Assembly (NCBI GenBank): GCA_963931925.1
Contig: OZ007579.1
Location: 28,327,481 to 28,391,480, forward strand
Source of the DNA: Onchidella celtica
Lineage: Eukaryota; Mollusca; Gastropoda; Systellommatophora; Onchidiidae
Direction of reading: 5' to 3'
Length of the DNA: 64,000 nucleotides
Positions 10,713-21,168 of this stretch are shown here, piece after piece. The position numbers and the translations under genes were made by a program. Below the pieces are notes generated by a model that ran no database searches, was not told where the DNA came from, and worked only from the letters and a program-made list of their open reading frames with translations. The stretch's first letter is position 1; every line of letters begins with the position of its first letter.

Positions 10713-11193
10713 CCGTAACGGATGGCTGGAGTGTCCTCTCCAAATCGGAAATGGGTGGGCTTATAGAGGAGAGACAGACGCTTGCCAAGCCCGAGCAAAC
10801 GCCTCCTCGTTTTGCTGCCTTGCCTGGGCTATTTTTAAGAGATGGTGCTTTGCCCAGAGGCACCACCCCTCTCTCTGCCATTCTAGTTAAACCCAAGGGA
10901 GAGACCAGGTCAATACATTTGGAACTAGTCCGGCTGCAGGAGATGCTGGAAGCCAGTTTGATGCAGTTCTCCCTGACAACCACCTTCGGGTCTCCACTCC
11001 TGATTTTCTGTCTGGGTTTACTCCCATAGCCTTTGCTATCATAGCAACACACAAGGCAGTGTGGTATTTGTATTCAGGGTTACCTTCCCCTAGTCTTCCT
11101 CTCTCCCGAGATGACCCACAAGACAGTGGGGGTGACAGTAGCAGGCTGTATTGTGTACTGTTATACAATAGCAGAAAACTCTGGCCTGACAGG
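10713..11193 (-). other. Retrotransposon 5' untranslated leader
   Basis: About 480 bp between the upstream ATG and the 5' target duplication. It has short overlapping frames in both strands but no recognisable domain, and presumably carries the internal promoter. Its start is fixed by the target duplication at 11194. Confidence 0.55.
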
Positions 11194-11215
11194 AACCAAG
11201 AACTAAGGTGGCGAT
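11194..11215 (+). mobile_element. Right target duplication plus M1 copy c remnant
   Basis: AACCAAGAACTA (11194-11205) is the second target copy. It is followed by AGGTGGCGAT, the terminal bases of the M1 element. Joining this to 7235 restores a normal M1 right end, which proves the nesting. Confidence 0.75.
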
Positions 11216-11514
11216 AACTCACATCTCACACCGAGGCCTCCACAAAACAGACATGATTTTTTACACTACCAGCATAATAGATTGTGGTTCGATTTTTCAG
11301 GGATGCCAAAAGTCCGGTTTTTCCGGGTTTCCCCCCCCCCCCCCGGTTTTCTTTGTATTTAATTGTATTTCGTATGTTAGTGATTATTTAAAAACTGTTT
11401 TAAAAAAATGGTTGTTTTGGTGCAAACACGATGATACGTTCTTTTTTCAGTTTTTTTTTTCCAATATCATTTGGCATCCCTGACAGGATGGAAAAACGGT
11501 TGTCGAATTACAGC
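11216..11514. other. No gene seen
   Basis: AT-rich, with a 14-bp poly-C at 11331-11344. Nothing recognisable. Confidence 0.35.
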
Positions 11515-11716
11515 CTACTCTTTCTCCCCCTCCCTCTCTCTTTGTGTCTCTTTCTCTCCCCCCCCCCCTCTCTCTATCTCCCTCCCTCCCTCTCTTTCTT
11601 TGTATCTCTCTCTCTCTCCCTCTCCCTCTCTCTTTATCTCTCTCTCTCTCTCTTTCTTTGAATCTCTATTTTCCTCTCTGTCCTCTCCTTTCTCTCTCTT
11701 CCCCCCCCCCCCCCCC
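11515..11716. repeat. CT-rich low-complexity tract with poly-C blocks
   Basis: Interrupted (CT)n with poly-C at about 11560 and 16 Cs at 11701-11716. Open frames here are compositional artefacts. Confidence 0.9.
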
Positions 11717-11977
11717 TTAATCTCCCTTTCAGCCCCGTACAAACAGGAAGAAAACAATAATGCAGAATTCAGTATACTTTGTAATACTCATCAATCCTAA
11801 CGCCGTAACTGTAAGATCCTGTGCTACACGTGTTTTCATAACAAGGACTTCACTGGTAAAACCAGGTTAAATAACAGGTGTTGAAATGTCAGTTGTCGAA
11901 CAGGTCATCGGGGTTTTTCTTGACTTCCAGGAAAGGTTAACGAACCCAATCTGGGACTGACTGGAGTTTGAGATAAA

Positions 11978-12169
11978 ATGTTTGATGTAGAAGTGATAAT
12001 GGATACTCTCACAAGGAAGGATTGGATGTTTGATGTAGAAGTGATAATGGATACTCTCACAAGGAAGGATTGGATGTTTGATGTAGAAGTGATAATGGAT
12101 ACTCTCACAAGGAAGGATTGGATGTTTGATGTAGAAGTGATAATGGATACTCTCACAAGGAAGGATTGG
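11978..12169. repeat. Perfect 48-bp minisatellite, four units
   Basis: The unit beginning ATGTTTGATGTAGAAGTGAT is present four times with no visible differences. As 48 is a multiple of three, the plus strand reads a 16-residue repeat (MFDVEVIMDTLTRKDW) four times and the minus strand another. The frame ends just downstream, with no flanking domain. Sequence identity implies recent amplification. Confidence 0.95.
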
Positions 12170-12505
12170 ATGTATTGAAATAATGAAGGTAGGGGGAAAT
12201 ATGGCGATTCATCGCTTGTTGTGAACGCATGTCTACGGTAGTTGGCTGTTACAGCGTTGTTCTTCTGTCAAATACAATGTGTGAATTATACCATTATATC
12301 CAGTCAAAATTCGAAACTGTACCAAAGACACACCCTTCTCCAAAACACTTCAGTTGTGAAGTCTCATTCCTGATCCATTTATATTCTCAATTCATTTTAT
12401 TTTGGTGTTTTTATTGTTTAATTTCTGTCGTACGTGCCTATGTTATGTGTGTGTGTGTTTGTTTGTATGAATGTCGGGCATAATAGTGTATACAATAGAT
12501 TGTGC

Positions 12506-12507
<2 letters not shown>

Positions 12508-12569
<62 letters not shown>
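12508..12569. repeat. (GA)n microsatellite
   Basis: 62 bp of pure GA dinucleotide, just upstream of a GCGC-tail repeat. Confidence 0.97.
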
Positions 12570-12571
<2 letters not shown>

Positions 12572-12589
12572 TAGATGGAGAGAACAAGG

Positions 12590-12665
12590 CATTCTGTAAA
12601 GTGCCTAGAGCAATTTTTTTTTGGATTTGGCGCTATATAAATGATCTTCATTATTATTAAATGTA
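12590..12665 (+). mobile_element. SINE/LINE 3' tail (GCGCTATATAAAT type)
   Basis: Contains AAGTGCCTAGAGCAATTTTT, then GGCGCTATATAAATGAT and ATTATTATT. The same tail ends the CR1/L2-like LINE at 53915-53998 and the composite element at 21090-21150. This is a 5'-truncated copy. Confidence 0.65.
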
Positions 12666-13120
12666 TTATTATACCAGAGAGAAGAATGTTTCACAGGCTT
12701 TGTTCAGTCCGGCTCTGTCTGGGAGTTTGAGTTTGGGTTTTACGGTGTGCCAGCACGATAACGGCCACTTTGCGCCCTTCACGGTCTATTTGGGTACTTT
12801 ATTTGTTTGATATTCAGAGTTTCATCAAATTAAATTTCAGTGTGAGATTTAGAAGCAAGGCGTTCAAGTGCAGTTATCGGTTTGCTGAAAGTCATGTTAA
12901 AATAGTGATGTTGATGTCGATATGAAGCAGATTTGTTTATATAAGTGTTTCTTTGGCTGCAGTTTCTAGAGTTCAATTTTAACTTTCAACCGGTCCCATT
13001 AAAGAAATGGATTAAGGTGTCTCGTGTATCTTGGAAGACGGAAATGAGCTTTGAAATTTTGTCTCAGGTGATTGCTTTGCAGATATTGCAGAGCTTCAGA
13101 AATATGCACATGTTCTAGTC
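12666..13120. other. No gene seen
   Basis: Unremarkable sequence between a SINE tail and a GA microsatellite. No repeat copy or open frame of note. Confidence 0.35.
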
Positions 13121-13680
<560 letters not shown>

Positions 13681-13684
13681 TTGG

Positions 13685-14100
13685 TCTCCGTATTCTCGTG
13701 GTTGTTGCTGTTGTTGTTTCTGCTACTGCTGATGGTGGATGATGATGATGACGTAGTTTAGGGTTGCAGTGGAGAGTTTAGTGAAAACAACGTTGTCGTA
13801 GTTGTTGGTATATTTGTGATTGTTGTTGTTGTTGACGTTTAGAATGCTGTCTGTTGTTATTGTTTCATGATTATTGTTGTTGTTGTTGTTGTTATATTAA
13901 ATTTGTGATTGTTATGTTGATGTAGTTGACGTTCAGGGCCAAAGTCACTGTTATTGGGTCATTGTTGATGTTGTTACTACTATCGCTGCTGCCGCCGCTG
14001 ATTATGAAAACATTTAGTGTCGTCAAGTGGGATTGTTATTGTTATTGTAGTTTTTTAAATTATCATTGTTGTTGCTGTTTGCCATTGTTGTTACACTGAT
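13685..14100. repeat. Degenerate (GTT/TTG)n trinucleotide region
   Basis: Repeated TTG/GTT runs (for example GTTGTTGTTGTTGTT near 13880) with a GATGATGATGAT patch at about 13736. Decayed microsatellite. Confidence 0.75.
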
Positions 14101-16040
14101 TTTGCAGTAGAATTTTTCACAATGATTGCGTCACGGGGCAGTTGAACAGTTCGCATTTTGACACAGGTGTCATGTCTGTGGCGAAATACTACAGACGAGT
14201 TAAGTAGGCGGGGAAGACATGCACTGCAAATGCTTGCGCACTAAAGAACTCCATACAAATAGTAGAAAATAATGCGTTTCATTGCATCATTTCTGTCTTC
14301 TTTCTTGAGCGAGGCTTTGCTACATACAATTTTTGTTTTTCTTTTTTGACCATATTTTGACTTATGTGTTATTGTGCTGGTCAGTCTTGCATAACGCGTT
14401 GATGCCGTTCAGCAATGCCATGTAAATGCTTGCACAGGCTTTTGCCGTGTTGACCTTTGACGATAGGCTGCAAATTCTGCCCGTAAAGAATGGTCGTAGA
14501 GTGCAGAGTCTTGCGGGCGTCACTGTTCAGCGTGTTCTGGCTTTATTGTCCTTCTTTCAGGTCAAGGCATTGGGGTGTCCTTAGAACGGCTCAGTGACCG
14601 TTACTACGTACATGTACTTAGTCATTTAAACCTTACTGCCCAGAAGTGTTGGTTTTTTTAACAGTTTCTTAAATTGTCATATCATTGCGTCCCCGTCAAG
14701 GTTCTAATTCCAATTTCGTCAATTTTTGAGAAAGTGATGATTGAAGCTTCATTTGGTCGTAGCTTTTAGAGATCCAATAAGACTTTTCCCCCCTCCTTTT
14801 TAGTAATACTTGCAAATTACAGATTGAATAAGTTGATACTGTGACATACAATGGAAGTAGAAGTTATATTATTATAGTGTGTAACTTAGTTCAGCCAAAA
14901 AACGGAGATATAACTTTGTCATTCTAAGGGGACTGTTGCAGCTTTAAAGCATGCCTTGGTCTTTTTACTTCAATATTTTATGCTTATATTAAAAGTAATA
15001 TTATTTGTATTTGTATTTGTATACTGCTTTAACCCCATTTGGGAAATTTGCCTTTGTGTCATTGCACCCAGTTACAATTGGAGCAGGCACGTCGTCGCCA
15101 GTGCAGCGCCGGTCGGCAGTTTGTGTGTGTGTGTGTGGGGGGGGGGCGGGGGTGAGGGGGAGGGGGGATATTATTCTTATATTTTGCCGACTGCCAGAAT
15201 CTCAATATTTTTGTACAGGGAGTAATCAGTGTAATATGTTATGGCCGTCCTGCTGTTCACGTAACCCAAAAAGACACCGTTCTTGCAAGGGCATGTTGTA
15301 ACAGGTAAAGAAGTTCTGAGACAGAGCATATATAGCAACAAGAAGCATGTAAAACAGTGGGTGGAGCAGGCAGTTGCAGTGTCATGTCAGTGTATTGATG
15401 TACTAACAACAGCAGCTGTACAATTTTTAGTATCAGAAATAGCAACAGTAATAGCCACAGTAGTGATTGATTGTAGCAGTTGTGACTGCTTGAGGAGGAC
15501 AAGACGAGGAGGAGGAATCGGTGTCACATGCTTTGTGCAAATCAATAATTGTAGAGAGCATTGACAAATGTGTTATAGTTTCTGTTTATGAGGCCACTGT
15601 CGTGATATTATTTCAATATTTCATACTACAGACTCATCCGTAATACTGAATGAGACTTTTCACGACATTACAGCAGGCCTTTGTTTATTTACGCTCCAGT
15701 TGATAACAAATGTATACATTATTTCAGAGTAAACACACCTACTATTGAAAACCATCTCCTGATTGCTATCACTTAATACTGATGCACACAACGGACATTG
15801 TGGAGACTTCATTTTATCTAAGTTTTAAAAAAAAAAAAAGTTTTTTTTTTTTTTTTTAAATCTGTATTTTCCACATACAACCTTCATTATTTGACTAAAT
15901 GTGGGCAGAGCTATTCGAGTTTAGTTTGTTGGTAACCAATACGAATACCGATTACGAAGTCCGGCCAGAAAGTATCATTCTACAATCTTAGCTTCGGCCA
16001 GTAAACTATCGTAAAGGCAACAGTAACGAGAGGCTTGTAT
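14101..16040. other. No gene seen
   Basis: Holds a G-rich patch at 15137-15165, short CAG/TAG-like runs at 15400-15480 and a poly-A/poly-T palindrome at 15828-15858. No exon-like or mobile-element structure recognised. Confidence 0.35.
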
Positions 16041-16045
16041 GCTTG

Positions 16046-16293
16046 GTGACCTTGGCCCTTGTCTGTTCCAACTCCACTTTTTGCACAACTGGGAAATTTG
16101 GCGTTAAACGTTTTCGGCTTTAGTTTTATGATAAGGAGTTAGAATAAATGGGAACTGTAAAACATTTTGATAAGTGCCACAAGGCAGTTTAAACAAAGTG
16201 TCAAAGCATGCATCTGTTATATCTCTCCTACATACTAAAAGATCTCCAATTTTTCGGGAAATGGAGATAGAACTAACAAGAACTAAGGTCGCG
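16046..16293 (+). mobile_element. MITE family M1, copy d (best full-length copy)
   Basis: 248 bp from GTGACCTTGGCCCTTGTCTG to ACAAGAACTAAGGTCGCG. The two ends are inverted repeats of roughly 22 bp. Flanking GCTTG occurs at 16041-16045 and 16294-16298, a possible 5-bp target duplication not seen at other copies. No coding capacity. Confidence 0.78.
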
Positions 16294-16553
16294 GCTTGTG
16301 GAACGTGACGCCCGGCCTGTTGATGTATTGAAGGAAGAGTTTCAGTATTGCAATCATCATAAACTATAGGACTGCCTCGGGATAAAGGCATTATGAAATG
16401 AGCGCAAGGTCTCATCGATTGTGCGGCATTTGCCACTAGTTTGATGACAGATAACAGCGCCTTTGTCACTGATTGATGTTCAAGTCAGCATTTCTGAGCA
16501 GCAATCTGAACCTGTGTGCAAAATGATGCAAGTGTACCTCGTTAGGCTTAGAT

Positions 16554-17120
16554 CAGTGTTTGTCAACGTCCCACGCCCAACTTCAATTTTCCAAGAAAAC
16601 GTACCCCCTCCGCGGTCGGACAACGTGACCATGCAGTATAATGTATACAAAAAGGTTTTGAAAAATATTCATATAATCATTCACTAAATATACATTTACA
16701 GAAATGTTAATTCAAACTTTATTTCAAGTTTTATTTGTGCATCTGTTGAGTTCGATGTTTTAATCCAAGCTAAACAAGGAAACCACCAACGGGACACAAA
16801 CAAACAACAGTTTATCTATACAGTTTAGTTAAAATACATTATGAAGTTAACCCTCTAGTGCTGAGGCGAAAACCGCCAATCCCAAAACTTCTGAAATAAT
16901 ATGCCGAATTGATTTTCAACGGTCAGCTAATTGCAAAAATATAAATATGTAATTGGAAAAATTATTTCTTTATGAAATAGGAAGAGTAAGTGTATCAAAG
17001 ATATATTGCTCCAGGTGACCTATTCCAAATATGGTACACTGGGCGCTTAAGGGTTAAGGTTTCTATTAAAAATCCCCACGTCCCATTCTGACTTCATACG
17101 CCCCACCTTGAGAAACACTG
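16554..17120. mobile_element. hAT-like MITE, 567 bp
   Basis: Left end CAGTGTTTGTCAACGT; the right end reads CAGTGTTTCTCAAGGT on the other strand. These match the classic hAT terminus CAGTGTTTCTCAA. The adjacent 8-mers GCTTAGAT (16546-16553) and GTTTAGAT (17121-17128) agree at 7 of 8 positions, the target length expected of hAT. No transposase frame is present. A TTAA-flanked element sits inside. Confidence 0.75.
16851..17053. mobile_element. piggyBac-like MITE nested in the hAT-like element
   Basis: TTAA lies at 16847-16850 and 17054-17057. The ends read CCCTCTAGTGCTGAGG and, on the other strand, CCCTTAAGCGCCCAGT, matching at about 10 of 16 positions. TTAA targets and CCC termini fit piggyBac-type elements. 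The imperfect termini keep confidence moderate. Confidence 0.5.
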
Positions 17121-17623
17121 GTTTAGATAGTAGTTCATAATACCAGATATCGGCAGGTTTTGATATAAATGTATTAACCTAATTTATGGACAAGAATGCA
17201 ACGGTGGCCTATTTGACAAAGGGCATTTTTAACACTCGTAATTTTCTTTCATTACATTCAGACCTTGATGTTGGATAAGAAAACATCTGTAGCTGGTGAA
17301 AATAACTCATCTGTCTTTTTCATTTTGAGCGTATACTCAGGATATATGAATATATTTCTATATTATTGTCTGCGAAACCTTTGAAATGTTATTGTCACTG
17401 CTCTACAACAAGGGCATATATATATATGTCAAACTTACGCCTGAAGACAACTGGCGGTTCATTGCATTCCTGAGCATGAATGCGATCAGATAATATAGAC
17501 AAAGTAATGCCACCAATAGAGAAATGTAATAATCCAATAGAATCACAATTGCTAAGGTCACCAAATGATAGGAAAAGAGACGGTTTTCTTCTTAGTATGT
17601 CAGAAGTGTAACTTGTGCCTTTA

Positions 17624-18223
17624 GGGACCATTCACATATTATGTCATCAAAAATTGACTAATTTTGACCCCCCTCCTCCCCCTTATCATCACATGTCATC
17701 AAATGGCTACCCTCGTCCCCCCCCCCCCACACACGTTTGATGACGTAATCAAAACTTGACAAATAACAACCAAAAATACCCGTATAGTACTGTTTGCTAT
17801 TTATTTTAATCCGAACTAACAGATTATAAATAAAATCAAATCAATAAGAGCTTTTATATAGCGCTTAATATCCACTAGTGCTCTAAGCGCTTTACAAGAT
17901 GTCTCTGACAGGCTGATTCTACATGATGCAGTGTTGACTCTGTGGTAGGTTTAGCAGTTGAACAAATATTGAGTAGTAATAGTAGTCATTCAAAGTATTG
18001 GTTGATTAATTAATTAGTTATTTTATTGGCAGGTATTATAATAAAAATATGAATTTGATCTATATATTTGTTCTTTTTTCAATTTTACCAAACCACATTG
18101 ATGACATCATCTTTGGACTCAACACCCCCCCCCCTCTCCCCCATGTCATCACTTGTCATCACTTGTCATCATTCAAGAGACCCCCCCCCCCTTTATGTGA
18201 TGACATAATATGTGAACGGTCCC
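17624..18223. mobile_element. PIF/Harbinger-like non-autonomous element, 600 bp
   Basis: The left terminus GGGACCATTCACATATTATG and the reverse complement of the right terminus, GGGACCGTTCACATATTATG, differ at one base, and the match extends through TCATCA. TTA flanks both sides (17621-17623 and 18224-18226), as in Harbinger-type elements. The interior has poly-C tracts and a GCGC-tail insertion at about 17826-17912. No transposase. Confidence 0.75.
17826..17912 (-). mobile_element. SINE/LINE tail nested in the Harbinger-like element
   Basis: ATATAGCGCTTAATATCC followed by CTCTAAGCGCTTTACAAGA is the inverted GCGC-tail pattern. It lies wholly within the 600-bp element, so it is either a later insertion or captured sequence. 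Confidence 0.55.
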
Positions 18224-18612
18224 TTAGCGCAGAGCAGTGGCAATAAAATGTCGTCAGATCCAGCCGGTACGTTACGCCAGTATCGTGGATGATAATTCTA
18301 TCGGGACACTTTGTCGTCATTTTCTGATATCAGGTCACCCATTGTTAAAAGCGTTAGATGACCCAGAGTACAAAGGCAGAAACCACTGTTTTCATAGGAC
18401 GATTGAATTGGATGACCCAGGCGTATCAGTTACTGAGAAAATTCACCAGGGAGTCGCTGCAGTACAGAAATGATAGGCCGTCTCTGGTCTAGGGGAGACA
18501 CCTGCTTGTTGGCGGCTCTCGCTGTCTCGACACTTCATTTGTTGCTTCTAAAAAAATAGCGTAAGTCCAAATTAAATGGCGAACTGAAAAACCTGAGAAA
18601 TCTCTAGAATTT
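18224..18612. other. No gene seen
   Basis: A 78-residue open frame (18237-18473) is not low complexity but has no motif I recognise and no splice context. Confidence 0.3.
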
Positions 18613-19040
18613 GAACATATGTGAGTGTGCATGAGAAAACCCACAATAAGCCGCCAACATGACATTTTGAGTTCTGTACACATAATAAAAGATAAGACGT
18701 TTCTGATAAATTGAAGTCAGTGACCCACCTAAAACAAGATTTTCAGAAAACGGTATTTAATCCTAAAAGTGGCAATAGCTAATTGACCCATTAATAATTA
18801 TTGGAGTGATTACTGTTAGGAGACCGTAGTCTAATAACTAAGCCGTTATAGAGATCATACTGAGTAGTGTTCACTGCTCATCTACAGTTTACCTTGTAAC
18901 ATGCCACGGTCCCCTAAACAACAGCCAAGTTGGAAGTTTGTGTCGGACCCATATTTTCCACTACACTTCAAAGCCGTTTTTTCTCAAAATCAGCTCTGCC
19001 GACTTATTGTGGGTTTTCTCATGCACACTTACATATTATT
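18613..19040. repeat. Inverted repeat arms around a 112-bp MITE
   Basis: GTGCATGAGAAAACCCACAA near 18629-18648 is the reverse complement of TTGTGGGTTTTCTCATGCAC near 19005-19024, with similarity extending on both sides. The interval between holds the family L element. The arms could be ends of an unrecognised foldback element. Confidence 0.5.
18813..18924 (+). mobile_element. 112-bp MITE, family L, copy 2
   Basis: Left end CTGTTAGGAGACCGTAG; the right end reads CTGTTGTTTAGGGGACCGTG on the other strand. Its length matches the copy at 6254 and the interior CATACTGAGTAGTGTTCACT is related. Confidence 0.6.
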
Positions 19041-19103
19041 ATTTTCCGCTTACACAAACTTAAAGGAAATAAAATTGAAGTAGAATCTCACTGACGAGAC
19101 ATC

Positions 19104-19355
19104 CACCTTAGTTCTTAATTCTCCATTTTGTGAAACACTGGAAATTTTTTTAGTACGTAGAAGAGGTGTAATGAGACAAGGGGGCACACTCTGACATTAA
19201 CATTTGTTTCGTATGTTTTGTGGCACTTATCAAGCTGTTTCACAGTTTTGATTTGTTTTAACTCCTTATCATAATACTAGAGCCGCGGACATTTAAAGTC
19301 GAATTTCTCAGTTGTGCAAAAAGCAAAGTTGGAACAAACAAGAATTGAAGTCGCG
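19104..19355 (-). mobile_element. MITE family M1, copy e
   Basis: Inverted copy: CACCTTAGTTCTTAATTC at the left, then TTATCAAGCTGTTTCACAG and CTCCTTATCATAATACTAG, ending GAATTGAAGTCGCG. Matches copy d throughout apart from point changes. Confidence 0.75.
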
Positions 19356-19383
19356 ATATTTTAAAAAAAATGTACTGCTTTAA

Positions 19384-19844
19384 CCCTCCATAGCCCCTAT
19401 TATATCGGCACACACAAGAGACGTCAATGGAAGTTCGAAGCTTTGAGAAAAATTAAATTTACTATTTTTAAAAGACTTAAGAAGTTTTCAACCCAAATCC
19501 TGCTTGTGTTGGAAAAGTAAAGAAAATCAGAAATTCTTGTCAAGATTTTCGGAGCTACTGATAAGTATATGATTTTACTTTTTTTTTGACGGTATTTTTA
19601 ACCGTTCAGGCACCATATAATTATATATCAGCAGTGATACATATCATCACTCGATACAGGTTCCACAAGAACTCGCCAAGAGAAAAGTAAGTTATTTTTA
19701 ATGTTTTCTACAATATGCACAATAAATCAACCAAATGATCATGAAAAACCCCATATGTCCCTAAGAACAAATTCTCATGAAATCAGAATTCGCCCACAAA
19801 CAAAAAAAAAAGGGAGGGGGGGGGGGGCTGCGGAGCCTAGAGGG
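19384..19844. mobile_element. piggyBac-like non-autonomous element, 461 bp
   Basis: TTAA at 19380-19383 and 19845-19848 brackets ends that read CCCTCCATAGCCCC and, on the other strand, CCCTCTAGGCTCC. The interior is AT-rich with a poly-A/poly-G block at 19803-19827 and no transposase frame. Superfamily is inferred from the TTAA target and CCC terminus. Confidence 0.5.
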
Positions 19845-19848
19845 TTAA

Positions 19849-20440
19849 GACATATCGATCTCTTGAGAAACATTTCAGTTTTCTGTCATTTCCTTCAAAT
19901 TGTGCAAAAAGGGACTTGCGCTGCTTTGAAAACGCTGTTCATTTGTAGGCTGGCACTACGGTGTGAATTAAGTAGCATATAATAATAGCGGCTCTGTTTG
20001 AGGATACAAGTGGTTATGTGTGTGAGAATGGAAGAGGAATGATGGTAATGTATACGCCATGGTGATTTTGTAACTGATCTATGCTTGATTCAGGGGAGGA
20101 AATTACGGCTCAAGGGAGATAATTCTTCATGCAACACAATCCTCCATTGTCGTGAAAGGGGGTATGCAGGGAAATTGTAGGGGTGACCGACCAGTTTGGA
20201 TCTTATGGTAGTTAGACCATGGGCCACCTTTGTATGTCCTTAGAGACAGATCGGGTTCTGTGTTTACCAGGCAACATCGGCGAGAGGATCTCGCAGCCTT
20301 TCAACCAACTAAATGTAACTGGTCAGTCAACCAGCCTCATCCCACCCCGCTCTAGCTGATCCCTTGTACCCGAGCTTACCGATTTAGATAAACAACACAA
20401 AAAGATGCGGGGGGGGGGGGCCGGAAGCTACCCCAAAATG
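19849..20440. other. No gene seen
   Basis: No open frame or repeat structure of note; a 13-bp poly-G lies at 20408-20420. Confidence 0.3.
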
Positions 20441-20449
20441 ATCACTGAC

Positions 20450-20785
20450 GTATCACCTTGGGGACAAGGTGGTCTAGAGGCAAGGTGCTCGCCTCTCATG
20501 CCAAGGGTCCCGGGTTCTAAACCCGGGCAGTGCAGGCATGTTGGAAATTGGATTTTTCTCATATTTTCAAGTCCCTGGTCCTATTGGGGGTAGGATCGAG
20601 TACCTAGTCTTCTCGGATAAGGACGAAAAAATTCGGAGGGCCCGTGTGCACGTTGCGCACGTTAAAGATACCTTGGCAGTTGGAAATCGTAAAGAGCAGG
20701 CCGAAAGGCCGCTGCCCGGGCAAAATTGAAAATTGAAATTTATAGATTAAAATTTATCCATATCATATCCCCCCCCCCCCCCGCC
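20450..20785 (+). mobile_element. tRNA-derived SINE with poly-C 3' end, copy A
   Basis: The head is tRNA-like: box A matches the consensus (TGGTCTAGAGG) and box B is near-consensus (GGTTCTAAACC), with the acceptor-like GTCCCGGGTTCTAAACCCGG. The body has GTGCACGTTGCGCACGTTAA. The tail reads ATTTATAGATTAAAATTTAT and ends in poly-C (20769-20782). The internal polymerase III promoter would drive transcription. The 63-residue frame crossing it recurs in the other copies but is best explained by sequence identity. Confidence 0.8.
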
Positions 20786-21150
20786 AGAATTTATTATTCA
20801 TTATTAAATATATTTGTTATTAATAAATATTCAAATATTATTTGAGTTGTGTGTTGTGTGAACTGATGTGAGTTGTGTGTTGTGTGAACTGATGTGAGTT
20901 GTGAACTGCTGTGAGTTGTGAACTGTTGTGAGTTGTGAACTGCGCCTAACAGGCTGCGTTACAATTTGCTCTGAGATAGAGAGAGAGAGAGTGAGCGAGA
21001 CAGGGAGAGAGAAAGAAGCAGTGCAGTATGTTGAGCGCTTCGCAGGCAGCTCCATTCTTCTCTGTGGACATGTTGTTTCTGTAAAGCGCATAGAGCATTT
21101 TAAATGGATATGCGCTATATAAATGCTATACATTATTATTATAAATATTA
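20786..21150 (+). mobile_element. GCGC-tail partner repeat joined to SINE copy A
   Basis: Starts AGAATTTATTATTCATTATT, continues through a GAGTTGTGAACTG minisatellite (20838-20945) and a GA tract, and ends GCGCTATATAAATGCTATAC then ATTATTATT. The same order, inverted, is found next to SINE copy B. SINE plus poly-C plus this repeat therefore seem to be one composite unit. Confidence 0.65.
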
Positions 21151-21168
21151 TTATATCTCAGCTCTTTT

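Larger units (their letters stand above)
7236..11193 (-). mobile_element. Full-length RTE-like non-LTR retrotransposon
   Basis: About 3.96 kb, read on the minus strand. Its 5' end is at 11193 and its 3' end abuts 7236, where it finishes in a short AT dinucleotide run rather than poly-A. Order: a non-coding leader of about 0.68 kb (11193-10509), one long coding frame, and a very short 3' UTR of about 57 bp. The single ORF, tiny 3' UTR and simple-repeat tail are typical of RTE-clade elements, though the clade is inferred by eye. Perfect 12-bp target duplications and an undamaged main frame suggest recent insertion. Confidence 0.85.

Noticed and set aside
10678-11222. Frames of 95-124 residues in the LINE leader on both strands
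   Set aside because: They are in different frames from the polyprotein, have no domain, and lie within the element's 5' leader. A separate ORF1 cannot be supported.
20468-20540. A free-standing tRNA gene suggested by box A/box B and the CCCGGGTTCTAAACCCGGG stem
   Set aside because: The region continues into a SINE body that recurs twice more. Box B departs from consensus and the full cloverleaf, with an anticodon arm, could not be drawn convincingly.
20538-20729. 63-residue frame conserved in three SINE copies
   Set aside because: Conservation is explained by the overall identity of SINE copies. SINEs are non-coding and no preference for silent change is visible.
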